DNA from: a bacterium
GTDB taxonomy: Bacteria; Acidobacteriota; Thermoanaerobaculia; Multivoradales; JAHEKO01
Length of the DNA: 46,757 nt
Direction of reading: 5' to 3'
NCBI GenBank assembly: GCA_024224155.1
Contig: JAAENP010000011.1
Span: 1-46,757, forward strand
Below, piece by piece: positions 24,572 through 32,769 of this stretch. Position 1 is the first letter of the stretch. Every line of letters starts with the position of its first letter. A model generated the notes under the pieces. It did no database searches, was not told the origin of the DNA, and saw only the letters and a list, made by a program, of their open reading frames with translations. The translations under genes were made by a program, and so were the position numbers.

Positions 24572-27500
24572 CTACATTTCCGGCTGGCTTCCGCCGCGCA
24601 GCCGCTCCAGCACCGGCTCGATTCGATGGCCGGTTTTCGCCACGGCGAGGCGCAGGCGGTCGAGGACATCACACCAGCCCACCACGGCTTCGGCGACTTG
24701 CCCCAGCGATGGCGTTGCCTCTCCCGAAGCCAGCCAGCTGAGCGCCGCCGCAGTAGCTCTCCAGGCCAAGAAACGGTCCAGTTGCTCGACGGCGGCGGTG
24801 TCCGTTTCCCGGTCGTAGCCGAGCAGATGCGCGACCGCGTCGCTCTCTCTCGCGCCGGCGAGAAGCCCGCATGCGGCCTCTCGTCCGGGCGGCGGAGCGG
24901 TCTCGAGCCAGTCCTCGACCGCCGCAACCTCGACCAGGGTGGTCAGCTCGCGCGCGCGCTCGTCCGAGATGTCGACCTTGTCGAGGGCCCGGCTCGCGGC
25001 GCGGACGGGATCGAGCGCAACGAGCGCCGACCTGCCCCATCGGTGGTGCAGATACCCGAGGAGGGCGAATGCGGAGAGCGCGAATCGGGCCTCGGCTTCC
25101 CATTCCACGCCGGTCAGGAGACGCTCGAGAGCACCTCGCATTCGCTCTGTACCGGGCCAATCGAGTTCCTCTTCGACGACAGCCAGGCGTGAGATTCCTT
25201 CGAGCCAGGCGTCGAGCCCGCCGCTGCCCTCCGGCCCCTCGGAGACTTCGGCTTCGGGCCTTGCCTCGAGCAGTCCTCCCAGCTGACGGTCGAGCTCCTC
25301 GAGCTGATTCTCGAGGGCGAGCAGGGCGGGACCCGACATGTCGCCCGCTACGCAGATGGTGGCCAGAACCTCGGCGAAAGCCGTCCGGGCGTCCTCGAGC
25401 TCGGTTTCCTGAACCGCCTGCTCGATACTCGGGATGCCTCTCAGCCCGACCCGCTCTTGCAGCCGGACGTAGACGTCGGCCCGGTCGTCGAGCTCACGAA
25501 AGTCGACAAGGACAGCGGACTCGTATCCGGCCAGCTCGAGCTCCAGACCGAGGTCATGGACCGCCGAAGCGGCGCGAAGAAAGTGGTGTCCGGATAGACG
25601 ATCGCGGAACCCGCAGATTCGGTGCGCGCTCCCCGAGATGCCGAGGTTCCGATCGAGCCGCAGAGCTCCCCGCACCGTTTCGTACTGGTTGTTGAAGACA
25701 ACGATCGAAGTGTCGCCGCCGACACCGTGGGAAAACGCCAGCACGTTCTCGTCGACCGCGCCGGCTTGCCCGACGAAGTCGTGCATTGCGAAGCTTTCGA
25801 CATCGGCGAAACGAGCGCGCTCACGGAGCAGCGGAAAGATCTCCCGCTCGTGCCGCTCGACCAGGCCTTGGTTGGGCGACTCGTCGACGTAGGCGCGCCG
25901 GTACTCCATGCCGTACCGCTCGGTGAGTCCCTCGATCTGGCCGTGCGCGAGCATCGGCAGCCCGGGCATCGTGGCGAGCATGACGCAGGCACCGAAGTAG
26001 CGATCGCCGTCGCCGAATTGCTCGATCGCGGTTTCCTCGTCGGGATTGCTCAAGAAGTTGACATAGCGCCGGAGGATCTCCGCGTCGAAGTCCAGTGACT
26101 CTCGGACGAGTCTGCGGTAACCGCGATTGTCCCCGTCGCGCAGCATATTCATGAAGGCGCTGTTATAGACGCGGTGAAGGCCGAGGTTGCGAACGAAATA
26201 GCCCTCCATCAGCCAGAATGCCTCCGCCAACAGCAGGGTATCGGGAGTCTCCTTCTCCGCGCGATCGACAACGTCGCGCCAGAACTCATGCGGCATGAGG
26301 GAGTTGAACTTGCTCGTGCTCATGGCGTGCTCGGCGCGCGAGGGAATGGCGCCCGCAGTGCCGGGCTCGGGGTACCAGAGGCGCTGAATATGGCGACGCG
26401 CCAGCGTCATGGCGGCATCGAAGCGGATGATCGGAAACCGTCGCGCTACGTCCAGAATCGTGTTGGCTACCGCCTCTCGAGTGTCGGGATTGAGATAGTC
26501 GAGCTGCGCGGTGTCGTTCCAGGGCGTACTCGTGCCGTCGTTGCCGTGGTAGATGAAGCGCACGACGCCGGTCTGGTTGTCGACGCGTTTGAAGACCACC
26601 GCGGCGTCGCTTCGGTCGTAGTAGTGATCTTCGAGAAAGATGCCCACCCGGTGGTCCCGCGATAGGTCTGGTCCGTCAAAGGAGTAGGCTGGGAAAGGGC
26701 AGTCCGGAACCGACAGGAAGTACTCTGGGTGCTCGATCATCCAGTCCGAGTCGATGCCGGTGTGATTGGGCACCATGTCGGCGGAGAGTCGGATACCGAA
26801 ACGGCCGGCTTGCTTCGCTAGACCTTCGAGGGCCGCGTCGCCGCCGAGATCGTCGGCAATGCGATATCCGATCAGCGAGTATGCGGAGCCGGCCGCCTCG
26901 GGATTGCCGCAAAGCTGCTTGATGCGCTGCGAGGCCCGACTGCGCTCCCAGAGGCCGATCAACCAGAGCCCGGTGACGCCGCGCTGGGCCAGAGTCTCGA
27001 GCTCGGCATCGGGAATCTGGTCGAGGCGGTCTATCTCGCATCCGTGGCGGCTCGAGAGCTGGTGCAGCCATACGTGGGCGTTCTTCGCGGCCAGGACCAG
27101 GTTCGACATCCAGCTGCGGTCGGAGCCGTAGCGGACATCGGCTGAGTCCAGGTGTGCGAGAAAGGGCGCCTCGATCGGCCCTGGCCCCGGTGGAAGCCGA
27201 GGCTTCTCTTCCTCGGCGATGAGATCGAGAGCGGCCAGGAGCTCCGGCTCGAGTTCGGGTGAGATGTCGTTCCAGTGCTTGGTGATCCAACGGAGCTGGT
27301 TGGCGAGCGAGTCCGGCTCGGAGTCGATCGGTCTGCGTAGACCCATGATCAGGCTCTGGTCATCTTCGTAGAGTCCCGGCGCCCGGGCCAGAACCTCCGT
27401 GAGAGCGTGGATGACCGAGTCGTAGGCGGCGTCGGCGACCAGGGCACCGAAGTGAAACAGATGGTTGAGCCTCGAATTGGCGGGGTTGGTGTGGGCGATC

Positions 27501-27952
27501 GAGAAAACCAGGAGCCCGGCGAGGAGCTCCTGACGCCGGTCCGAAGCGAGTCCGAGATCGCCGGCCGTGGACTCGAAGCGATCTAGCGCTATCGGGCCTG
27601 GGCGATCGGGGAGGTATTCGTCTTCGAACGAGCCCAGCAGGCGATTGATCGTCTCCATGCCGAAACGGCGGTCGAGATCGGCCAGGGCCGTGACAAAGAT
27701 CTCGGGATCGCGCTCCCTCAGAAACCGATCCAGATAGGCGTGGAGAGCCCGCTCGATCCGACCGAGGGCGTAGAGCTCGCCCGCGGAGAACCTGCGGGTG
27801 TCGGGCGGCAGCAGCGGAGTCAGCCGTTCGGCGAGGCCCCTCGCCTCCCGAAAGCTCGCAGAGAGGCTGCGCGATCCTCTCTCGGATGGCTCGGCCAATG
27901 GTGGGCCGAGCTGGAGGGCGCTGCGGGCGCCGCGGGAGAGAAGCAGCTGCAT
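24572..27952 (-). CDS. Giant GH13-family (alpha-amylase-fold) protein with long helical N- and C-terminal extensions
   Basis: A 1126-aa protein, about twice a normal GH13 enzyme. Residues about 1-260 are helical and unknown (GRIERALHAYLDRFL, LADLDRRFGMETINRLL). The (beta/alpha)8 core spans about 290-760: region I DMVPNHTGID, region II FDAAMTL (Asp nucleophile), region III LLLAEAFWLMEGYF (Glu acid) and a region IV-like NFLSNPDEETA. TMPGLPMLAHGQIEG is also amylase-like. A beta-rich C domain follows, then about 250 residues of helical sequence rich in Glu/Leu/Ala. Active-site residues look intact, so hydrolase or transferase action on glucans is likely. Product and substrate are not predictable. 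Same strand as, and 39 nt after, an ATP-grasp gene. Confidence 0.85.
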   Translation of the reverse strand: MQLLLSRGARSALQLGPPLAEPSERGSRSLSASFREARGLAERLTPLLPPDTRRFSAGELYALGRIERALHAYLDRFLRERDPEIFVTALADLDRRFGMETINRLLGSFEDEYLPDRPGPIALDRFESTAGDLGLASDRRQELLAGLLVFSIAHTNPANSRLNHLFHFGALVADAAYDSVIHALTEVLARAPGLYEDDQSLIMGLRRPIDSEPDSLANQLRWITKHWNDISPELEPELLAALDLIAEEEKPRLPPGPGPIEAPFLAHLDSADVRYGSDRSWMSNLVLAAKNAHVWLHQLSSRHGCEIDRLDQIPDAELETLAQRGVTGLWLIGLWERSRASQRIKQLCGNPEAAGSAYSLIGYRIADDLGGDAALEGLAKQAGRFGIRLSADMVPNHTGIDSDWMIEHPEYFLSVPDCPFPAYSFDGPDLSRDHRVGIFLEDHYYDRSDAAVVFKRVDNQTGVVRFIYHGNDGTSTPWNDTAQLDYLNPDTREAVANTILDVARRFPIIRFDAAMTLARRHIQRLWYPEPGTAGAIPSRAEHAMSTSKFNSLMPHEFWRDVVDRAEKETPDTLLLAEAFWLMEGYFVRNLGLHRVYNSAFMNMLRDGDNRGYRRLVRESLDFDAEILRRYVNFLSNPDEETAIEQFGDGDRYFGACVMLATMPGLPMLAHGQIEGLTERYGMEYRRAYVDESPNQGLVERHEREIFPLLRERARFADVESFAMHDFVGQAGAVDENVLAFSHGVGGDTSIVVFNNQYETVRGALRLDRNLGISGSAHRICGFRDRLSGHHFLRAASAVHDLGLELELAGYESAVLVDFRELDDRADVYVRLQERVGLRGIPSIEQAVQETELEDARTAFAEVLATICVAGDMSGPALLALENQLEELDRQLGGLLEARPEAEVSEGPEGSGGLDAWLEGISRLAVVEEELDWPGTERMRGALERLLTGVEWEAEARFALSAFALLGYLHHRWGRSALVALDPVRAASRALDKVDISDERARELTTLVEVAAVEDWLETAPPPGREAACGLLAGARESDAVAHLLGYDRETDTAAVEQLDRFLAWRATAAALSWLASGEATPSLGQVAEAVVGWCDVLDRLRLAVAKTGHRIEPVLERLRGGSQPEM

Positions 27953-27958
27953 GCTTGA

Positions 27959-27964
27959 AGACTA
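27959..27964 (-). promoter_or_regulatory. Candidate -10 box (TAGTCT) before the GH13 gene
   Basis: TAGTCT on the minus strand ends 6 nt before ATG 27952, in the 39-nt gap after the ATP-grasp gene. It could give a leaderless internal transcript in addition to read-through. Confidence 0.35.
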
Positions 27965-27991
27965 ACGCGGAATCCGGTCAGCGTGCCGCCC

Positions 27992-29212
27992 TCATCGTGC
28001 GAAGACCTTTACGGTTTGGCCCACGGTGTCGAGCATCCGGCGCAGCTCGTCATAGTCGGTGTGGCGCATCCGGATCCAGGCGTTGGCCATATAACCGGCT
28101 TCGACCGGCTGTGTGGCCGTGCCCGGCGGCGGCAGGTGGCTGTCCAGAACCGAAGAGGCGAAGCGGGCATGGATCTCGTCGAGACCGCCGTAGCCCGTGA
28201 TGTGGCCGTCGCGGTCGGGTCGTAAGTTGATGATCCCCGTCGAGTAGCGGCGCGACGGTTTGGCAGCGGTCCGGCCGTGGACGATCGCAGAGGCCCATTC
28301 CCTGTAGATGTCCATGTCGTTGGCCGCCGCGTAGAGATCCCAAGCGCCAACCCCCGGCGGGCGGCACCCGATCTCGGAGAATTTGAGGCCCTTGTGACCG
28401 AAGAACCATTCCATGTGGGTGGCCGAGGTCTCGATGCCCAGCACTTCGATCACCGCCCGACCCATCTCCCGCACCTCGTCGTACGACGAGGCTTCGATCC
28501 GGTTCGTGGTCACGAAGTAGGGCGAGATCCAGCGCGTGCGCATGGCCTCGAGCACTCCCGGATAGTAGTGCGAGATGAACTCGTGCGCGATCTGGCCGTT
28601 GATCGTGAGGGTGTCGTAGAAGCCTTCATGACCCTCGATGAACTCTTCGGCCGCGGTCGACTCCCCGCGGTCGATGCCACACGCGCGAATCGCAGCCTCG
28701 AGCTGGCTGTCGCCCTCTACCCGGTAGGTGCCGGCGGCGCCCGCAGAGCTGCGCGGCTTGAGAATGATCGGGTAGCCTACTCGTTCGGCGAAATCGCGCG
28801 CCTCTTCCGGAGTCGAGACACCCGTCGACCGGGCACAGGGCACTCCCGCTTGTCGCAGTGCCTCCTTCATCGCGGGCTTGTCCCGGCACAGGAATGCCGT
28901 GCGAACCGAGGTTCCCGGGATCGAACAGGCCTCGCGGACCTTCGCGGTCGGCAGGATGTGGGCTTCTACGGTGGCCTCGAGCCGATCGACCCACCGACGA
29001 TTCTGGATGCTTCGGACCGTGGCCAGCAGCTCTTCTTCGTGACAGACCGAGTCGACCCGCTCATAGCCATCCAGATAGCGCTTGACCGAATCGGAAAGGG
29101 CCTCAGCGGGCGTTTCCCCGATGCCGGTGACGGCTGCTCCGACTTCTGCCAGGCTGCGCACGAACTCCACCTGACTGTGAGGAAAGCTCGGCTCGACGAA
29201 GATGACGTGCAC
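27992..29212 (-). CDS. ATP-grasp carboxylate-amine ligase, copy A
   Basis: A 406-aa ATP-grasp protein. GTG 29212 is chosen because the sequence from there (VHVIFVEPSFPHSQVEFVR) aligns with the start of the paralogue at 36360-37577 (MNVLFFSPGFPAEMPQFVR), AAAGGCGG lies 5 nt upstream, and a TATAAT -10 sits 32-37 nt upstream. ATGs at 29245 and 29263 are alternatives, but the first overlaps the -10. Motifs: LCRDKPAMKEALRQAGVP, YPIILKPRSSAGAAGTY (ATP-binding Lys and glycine loop), EEFIEGHEGFYDT, and HMEWFF...FSEIGCRPPGV with the Mg-binding Glu. This is the CPSase/biotin-carboxylase-like subgroup that activates a carboxylate as acyl-phosphate and joins it to an amine or thiol. Substrates unknown. 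Probably co-transcribed with the GH13 gene. Confidence 0.85.
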   Translation of the reverse strand: MHVIFVEPSFPHSQVEFVRSLAEVGAAVTGIGETPAEALSDSVKRYLDGYERVDSVCHEEELLATVRSIQNRRWVDRLEATVEAHILPTAKVREACSIPGTSVRTAFLCRDKPAMKEALRQAGVPCARSTGVSTPEEARDFAERVGYPIILKPRSSAGAAGTYRVEGDSQLEAAIRACGIDRGESTAAEEFIEGHEGFYDTLTINGQIAHEFISHYYPGVLEAMRTRWISPYFVTTNRIEASSYDEVREMGRAVIEVLGIETSATHMEWFFGHKGLKFSEIGCRPPGVGAWDLYAAANDMDIYREWASAIVHGRTAAKPSRRYSTGIINLRPDRDGHITGYGGLDEIHARFASSVLDSHLPPPGTATQPVEAGYMANAWIRMRHTDYDELRRMLDTVGQTVKVFAR

Positions 29213-29243
29213 CTGACCGCCTTTCAATAATGGAACCGAATGC

Positions 29244-29251
29244 ATTATAAA
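29244..29251. promoter_or_regulatory. Overlapping divergent -10 elements (ATTATAAA)
   Basis: On the minus strand TATAAT (29249-29244) would start the ATP-grasp A mRNA near 29237, leaving room for its ribosome site. On the plus strand TATAAA (29246-29251) lies 10 nt before ATG 29262 of the S51-like gene. The two boxes share the palindrome TTATAA, so one symmetric element can serve both genes. Confidence 0.5.
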
Positions 29252-29261
29252 CGTCTGCACC

Positions 29262-30221
29262 ATGGGTGCGATTGTTCTACTCGGTCCGCAACGGCTGCGT
29301 CCGATACTCGATCGCGTCGTTGCCGACCTGGGAATCGACGGCCGCATCGCCGCGATCACGGCCGGATGGCAGGAGCGGGAGGCTGAAGACGACGACCTTG
29401 CCGAGCACTTGGGTAGCAGGACGGTCAACCTTCGGTTGTACGCCCGAGCCGAGCAGGTGTTCGAGTCGGACGCAGGATTGGCGGCGGCGTATCGCGAACG
29501 CCAGGGACTTTTGAGACGCGCCCAGGAGCTCTACCGGTTGCGGCTGGATCACGCCATGGCCGCGGTTCGCGAGCTGATGCGGCGACAGGGCGAGGCGGAG
29601 CTCCTCGAAGCGGAGCGCAAGGCGGCCTTCAAGGGGGTGCGGCGGCTGGACGATGAGCATCTCGAGCGGGTTCGGATGGTGCACGCCAGGTTCGATGAAG
29701 AGTGGTCGCCACTGAAGCGGCCGGCCGTGAACAAGCAGCGCGAGCAACTAGCCACAGCCCTCTCCGGTTGCGATGCCGTCGCGGTAGCCGGCGGACACGT
29801 GGCGGTGCTCCTCAATCGCCTCAGGCTCTTCGGGCTCGATCGCCTGATCGGTAACCTACCGGTTCTGGCCTGGTCGGCCGGTGCGATGGCTCTGGCGCGG
29901 AGGGTGGTCTTGTTTCACGACTCGCCTCCGCAGGGATTCGGCAATGCCGAGGTTCTGGAGTCGGGCCTCGGGCTTTACAGCGGCATCCTGCCGATGCCTC
30001 ATGCGCGCCGCCGTCTCAAGCTCGGAGACCCGGACCGAATCACCGAGCTCGCGCGTCGCTTTGCCCCGCGGTTTTGCGTACCCATGGACGACGGTGATTA
30101 CTTGAAGATCGAGGGCACGACAGTCTGGGCCGAGGCCCCGGTCCGCAGGCTGACCATCGAGGGTCACGTCGAGCGGCTCGAGGTCGAACGGAATGACGTC
30201 GGCCGGGTGAGGTCTTTATGA
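29262..30221 (+). CDS. S51-like serine peptidase / class I amidotransferase-fold hydrolase
   Basis: A 319-aa cytosolic protein. The N-terminal beta strand MGAIVLLGPQ and the later VAVAGGHVAVLLNRL followed by PVLAWSAGAMALARRVVL match the peptidase E/cyanophycinase fold. The nucleophile elbow is WSAGAM with Ser 205 where amidotransferases have Cys. A predicted long helical insertion (about residues 70-150, with LYRLRLDHAMAAVRELM and ERVRMVHARFDEEW) separates the first strand from the GGH loop, which is unusual for S51. The C-terminal FCVPMDDGDYLKIEG may hold remaining active-site parts. It is divergent from ATP-grasp A and overlaps the esterase gene by four bases (ATGA), so it belongs to this cluster. 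Inferred role: hydrolysis of an amide or isopeptide made by the neighbouring ligases. Confidence 0.75.
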   Translation: MGAIVLLGPQRLRPILDRVVADLGIDGRIAAITAGWQEREAEDDDLAEHLGSRTVNLRLYARAEQVFESDAGLAAAYRERQGLLRRAQELYRLRLDHAMAAVRELMRRQGEAELLEAERKAAFKGVRRLDDEHLERVRMVHARFDEEWSPLKRPAVNKQREQLATALSGCDAVAVAGGHVAVLLNRLRLFGLDRLIGNLPVLAWSAGAMALARRVVLFHDSPPQGFGNAEVLESGLGLYSGILPMPHARRRLKLGDPDRITELARRFAPRFCVPMDDGDYLKIEGTTVWAEAPVRRLTIEGHVERLEVERNDVGRVRSL

Positions 30222-31357
30222 GCTTGGCAGTTCGTGAGCTTGAGAAGGCCTATGCCAGCGCACCGGAAGCCATCGACCGGTTTCTCGCCGATCGGAGCTT
30301 TCCGCTGCAGGAGGGCACGACGACGACCTTCGTCTATCGCGGGCCGGCCGATGAAGTCCATTTGCGTCACTGGATCTTCGGGCTCGAGTCCTCGCTGGCA
30401 TTTACACGGCTGGGGGAGAGCGACCTCTGGTACTTGGTGCTCGAGCTGCCCGAGCTCTCTCGTGTCGAATACAAGCTCGACGTCGTTCGGGACGGCAAGG
30501 GCGAGTGGATCCAGGATCCACTCAACCCGCTCGTCGCCCACGATCCCTTTGGCGCCAATTCCGTCTACCAAGGGGTCGGCTATGAAACGCCCGAGTGGGC
30601 CACCCCTGACGAAGAGGCACGAGTTGGAGAGATGGAGGAGATCGCAGTTCGCAGCCAAGCCTTCAACGAAGACCGGCTTCTTAGGGTGTACGTGCCGGCC
30701 CGCTTTCGCAAGAACCGGCGCTATCCGGTGCTCCTTGTACACGACGGTGCCGACTATCTGCGCTACGCCGGCTTGCAGACCGTTCTCGACAACCTCATCT
30801 ACCGCCTCGAGATTCCCGAGCTCGTCGTGGCCATGACGGATTCGGGCGATCGGCTCGGTGAGTACACCTCGAACCCGGATCACGATCGCTTCATCGCCGA
30901 GGAGGTCCCCACCGCCTTGGAGAGGCGTTTTCCCGTTGACCCGGACCGGTCGGCTTGGGGTCTCATGGGCGCCAGCCTCGGCGCGGTGGCTACGCTTTCG
31001 GCTGCCTGGCGCAATCCCGGCCGCTTCGGGAAGCTCCTGCTGCAGTCGGGCTCGTTCGTTTTCACGGACATCGGTGACCACAACTGGCGCGGACCGCAGT
31101 GGGACCAGGTGGTGAGTTTCATGAACGCGTTTCGAGAAGCGCCGGGAAGCCCCGCCGAGAGCCTGTTCGTGAGCTGCGGTATCTACGAGTCGCTCATCTA
31201 TGAGAACCGATCTCTTTTGCCGATACTCCAGACGACCGGGATGGACGTGCGCTATGTCGAAGCCAGGGACGGTCACAACTGGGAGAACTGGCGTGACCGG
31301 CTGCGGGTGGGACTGTCGTGGTTGTTCCCCGGTCCCCTCTGGATGGTTTATGAGTGA
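30218..31357 (+). CDS. Enterochelin-esterase-like alpha/beta hydrolase with N-terminal beta-sandwich domain (esterase 1)
   Basis: A 379-aa protein whose ATG overlaps the preceding stop. Residues about 35-130 form an E-set/Fes-N or CBM48-like domain (VHLRHWIFGLESS, LPELSRVEYKLDVVRDG, IQDPLNPLVAHDPFGANS). Residues about 145-370 are a PF00756-type esterase: RVYVPARFRKNRRYPVLLVHDG, the nucleophile elbow MGASLGAVATL with Ser 253, and DGHNWENWRDRL with likely catalytic His 353. No signal peptide, so cytosolic. Fes-like esterases cleave acyl or siderophore esters; no siderophore genes are nearby, and the glycogen and ATP-grasp neighbours suggest another ester or acyl-glycan substrate. The stop codon lies in the left arm of a large inverted repeat. 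Confidence 0.85.
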   Translation: MSLAVRELEKAYASAPEAIDRFLADRSFPLQEGTTTTFVYRGPADEVHLRHWIFGLESSLAFTRLGESDLWYLVLELPELSRVEYKLDVVRDGKGEWIQDPLNPLVAHDPFGANSVYQGVGYETPEWATPDEEARVGEMEEIAVRSQAFNEDRLLRVYVPARFRKNRRYPVLLVHDGADYLRYAGLQTVLDNLIYRLEIPELVVAMTDSGDRLGEYTSNPDHDRFIAEEVPTALERRFPVDPDRSAWGLMGASLGAVATLSAAWRNPGRFGKLLLQSGSFVFTDIGDHNWRGPQWDQVVSFMNAFREAPGSPAESLFVSCGIYESLIYENRSLLPILQTTGMDVRYVEARDGHNWENWRDRLRVGLSWLFPGPLWMVYE

Positions 31358-31464
31358 GGGGGACACAATACGTAAGATGGCCGTAAGGACGACCGGTTGG
31401 CAGTGGCAAGACGGTCACCAAGAGAGGTCATCCTTACGGCCATCTTACGTATTGTGTCCCCCTC
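31356..31464. repeat. 109-bp inverted repeat with 34-bp perfect arms (REP/MITE-like)
   Basis: Left arm 31356-31389 and right arm 31431-31464 are perfect reverse complements over 34 bp. Four more pairs follow after one mismatch. The outer ends read gagggggacacaata, and the loop is about 33 nt. It begins inside the stop codon of esterase 1 and ends 30 bp before the next ATG. Ends of the ggggacac type are familiar from REP sequences mobilised by REP-associated tyrosine transposases (from memory); no transposase is in the window. As RNA it would form a very strong hairpin and may terminate or stabilise the upstream transcript. Confidence 0.85.
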
Positions 31465-31478
31465 CCGCTCCTCCCGCT

Positions 31479-31484
31479 TATACT
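31479..31484 (+). promoter_or_regulatory. Candidate -10 box (TATACT) of the ATP-grasp B gene
   Basis: TATACT ends 10 nt before ATG 31495, just after the inverted repeat. No Shine-Dalgarno sequence is visible. It would restart transcription after the hairpin. Confidence 0.4.
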
Positions 31485-31494
31485 CGCCAGCTCC

Positions 31495-32769
31495 ATGGCT
31501 GAGGTCACTCGCAGAATCGGGCTCTCTCTGGGGGCCGACGTCGACTGGCCGATCTCGTTCGAGCGGATCTTGGAGAAGCTCGACCTGAGAATTCCGGTCG
31601 ACGGCGACACCGTGCGCTTCGAAACCGAGAGGGTCACCATCGAGCCCTTCGATCTGCGGCAGCCCTGCCGTTACGACCTCGTGCTGGACCGGGTGACCCA
31701 CTGGTATCACTCGAGTCGGGAGTGGATAAAAAAGGCGATTCTTCTTGACGATCTCTACGTTCTCAATAATCCGTGGTCCATTCAGGCAATGGAAAAGCAC
31801 ACCAGCTACTGCGCCATGATGCGGCTCGGGCTGCCGGTTCCGGAAACCTGGATGATCCCGCCCAAGGAGTACGAGCCGAGCCCGGATTTGCAGACCACTC
31901 TGGAACGCTACGCCCGGCACTTTGATCTCGATGAGGTAGGCGAGCAGATCGGCTATCCCGTTTTCATCAAGCCCTATGACGGTGGCGGCTGGGTCGGCGT
32001 GAGCCGCGTCGACAATGGAGACGAGCTGCGAGTCGCCTACGAGATGAGCGGCAAGCGCTTGCTGCATCTGCAGAAGGCGATCGACCCCTACGATCTTTTC
32101 GTGCGTTGTATCGGGCTTGGCCCGCAGGTGCGCTGTGTACGCTACGACCCGGGGGCGGCGCTCCACGAGCGCTACCAGGTAGCGTTCGACTTCCTGACCG
32201 CAGACGAAGCCACGCTTCTCGGCGACATGACCCTGACCATCAACAGTTTCTTCGGCTGGGATTTCAACTCCTGCGAGGCGCTCCGGTCGGCGGACGGCAC
32301 CTTCCATCCCATCGACTTTGCCAACGCCTGCCCGGACTCGCAGGTCACGTCTCTGCACTATCACTTTCCCTGGCTGGTCAAGGCCGCCGTTCGCTGGGCG
32401 GTCTTTTGCGCCGCGACCCGGCGCAAGATGCGTAGGTCGGTCGATTGGGAGCCCTACTACGAGATCGCCGACAGCGATCGGTCGTACCGGGAGAAGCTGT
32501 CGTCATACGCGGCGATCGCACGCGGGCGGCTTGAAGCCAACCGATTCGAGGAGTTTTGCGAGGCTCATCTTGGACACCTCGATGAGGTCGCCTGGGAGTT
32601 CTTCGGCTCGGCGGAGGCCAAGGAGACGGTTCGGCTCAAGGTCGAGTCGCTCTTCCCTCGCCACGAGGTTGAGGAGTTCACCGAACACTTCTGGGGCCTG
32701 CTCCAGTTCTGGTGCAAGACCGAGGGCGAGCGGCTGGGAATCTCACCAACACCGGAAGCGGGTTCGTGA
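31495..32769 (+). CDS. RimK-like ATP-grasp ligase, copy B
   Basis: A 424-aa protein of a different ATP-grasp subtype from copies A and C. Residues about 50-100 form a lid/N-domain with RVTHWYHSSREWIKKA and LNNPWSIQAMEKHTSYCAM, followed by GLPVPETWMIPP. The ATP-grasp core has YPVFIKPYDGGGWVGVSRV (Lys and Gly-rich loop), LFVRCIGLGPQVRCVRY, and the metal-binding part SCEALRSADGTFHPIDFANA. An unusual helical C-terminal third (about 310-424, for example FEEFCEAHLGHLDEVAWEFF) follows. Predicted to form an amide bond using ATP; substrates unknown. The stop overlaps the next start by four bases (GTGA), so it is coupled to esterase 2. Confidence 0.85.
   Translation: MAEVTRRIGLSLGADVDWPISFERILEKLDLRIPVDGDTVRFETERVTIEPFDLRQPCRYDLVLDRVTHWYHSSREWIKKAILLDDLYVLNNPWSIQAMEKHTSYCAMMRLGLPVPETWMIPPKEYEPSPDLQTTLERYARHFDLDEVGEQIGYPVFIKPYDGGGWVGVSRVDNGDELRVAYEMSGKRLLHLQKAIDPYDLFVRCIGLGPQVRCVRYDPGAALHERYQVAFDFLTADEATLLGDMTLTINSFFGWDFNSCEALRSADGTFHPIDFANACPDSQVTSLHYHFPWLVKAAVRWAVFCAATRRKMRRSVDWEPYYEIADSDRSYREKLSSYAAIARGRLEANRFEEFCEAHLGHLDEVAWEFFGSAEAKETVRLKVESLFPRHEVEEFTEHFWGLLQFWCKTEGERLGISPTPEAGS

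Noticed and set aside
29213-29263. Longer ATP-grasp A with ATG 29245 or 29263
   Set aside because: The first overlaps the TATAAT box and the second overlaps the opposite gene's ATG; the paralogue and ribosome site favour GTG 29212. Not excluded.
31348-32364. 338-aa frame antisense to ATP-grasp B that runs through the inverted repeat
   Set aside because: Opposite a protein with clear ATP-grasp motifs; its own translation shows no domain.
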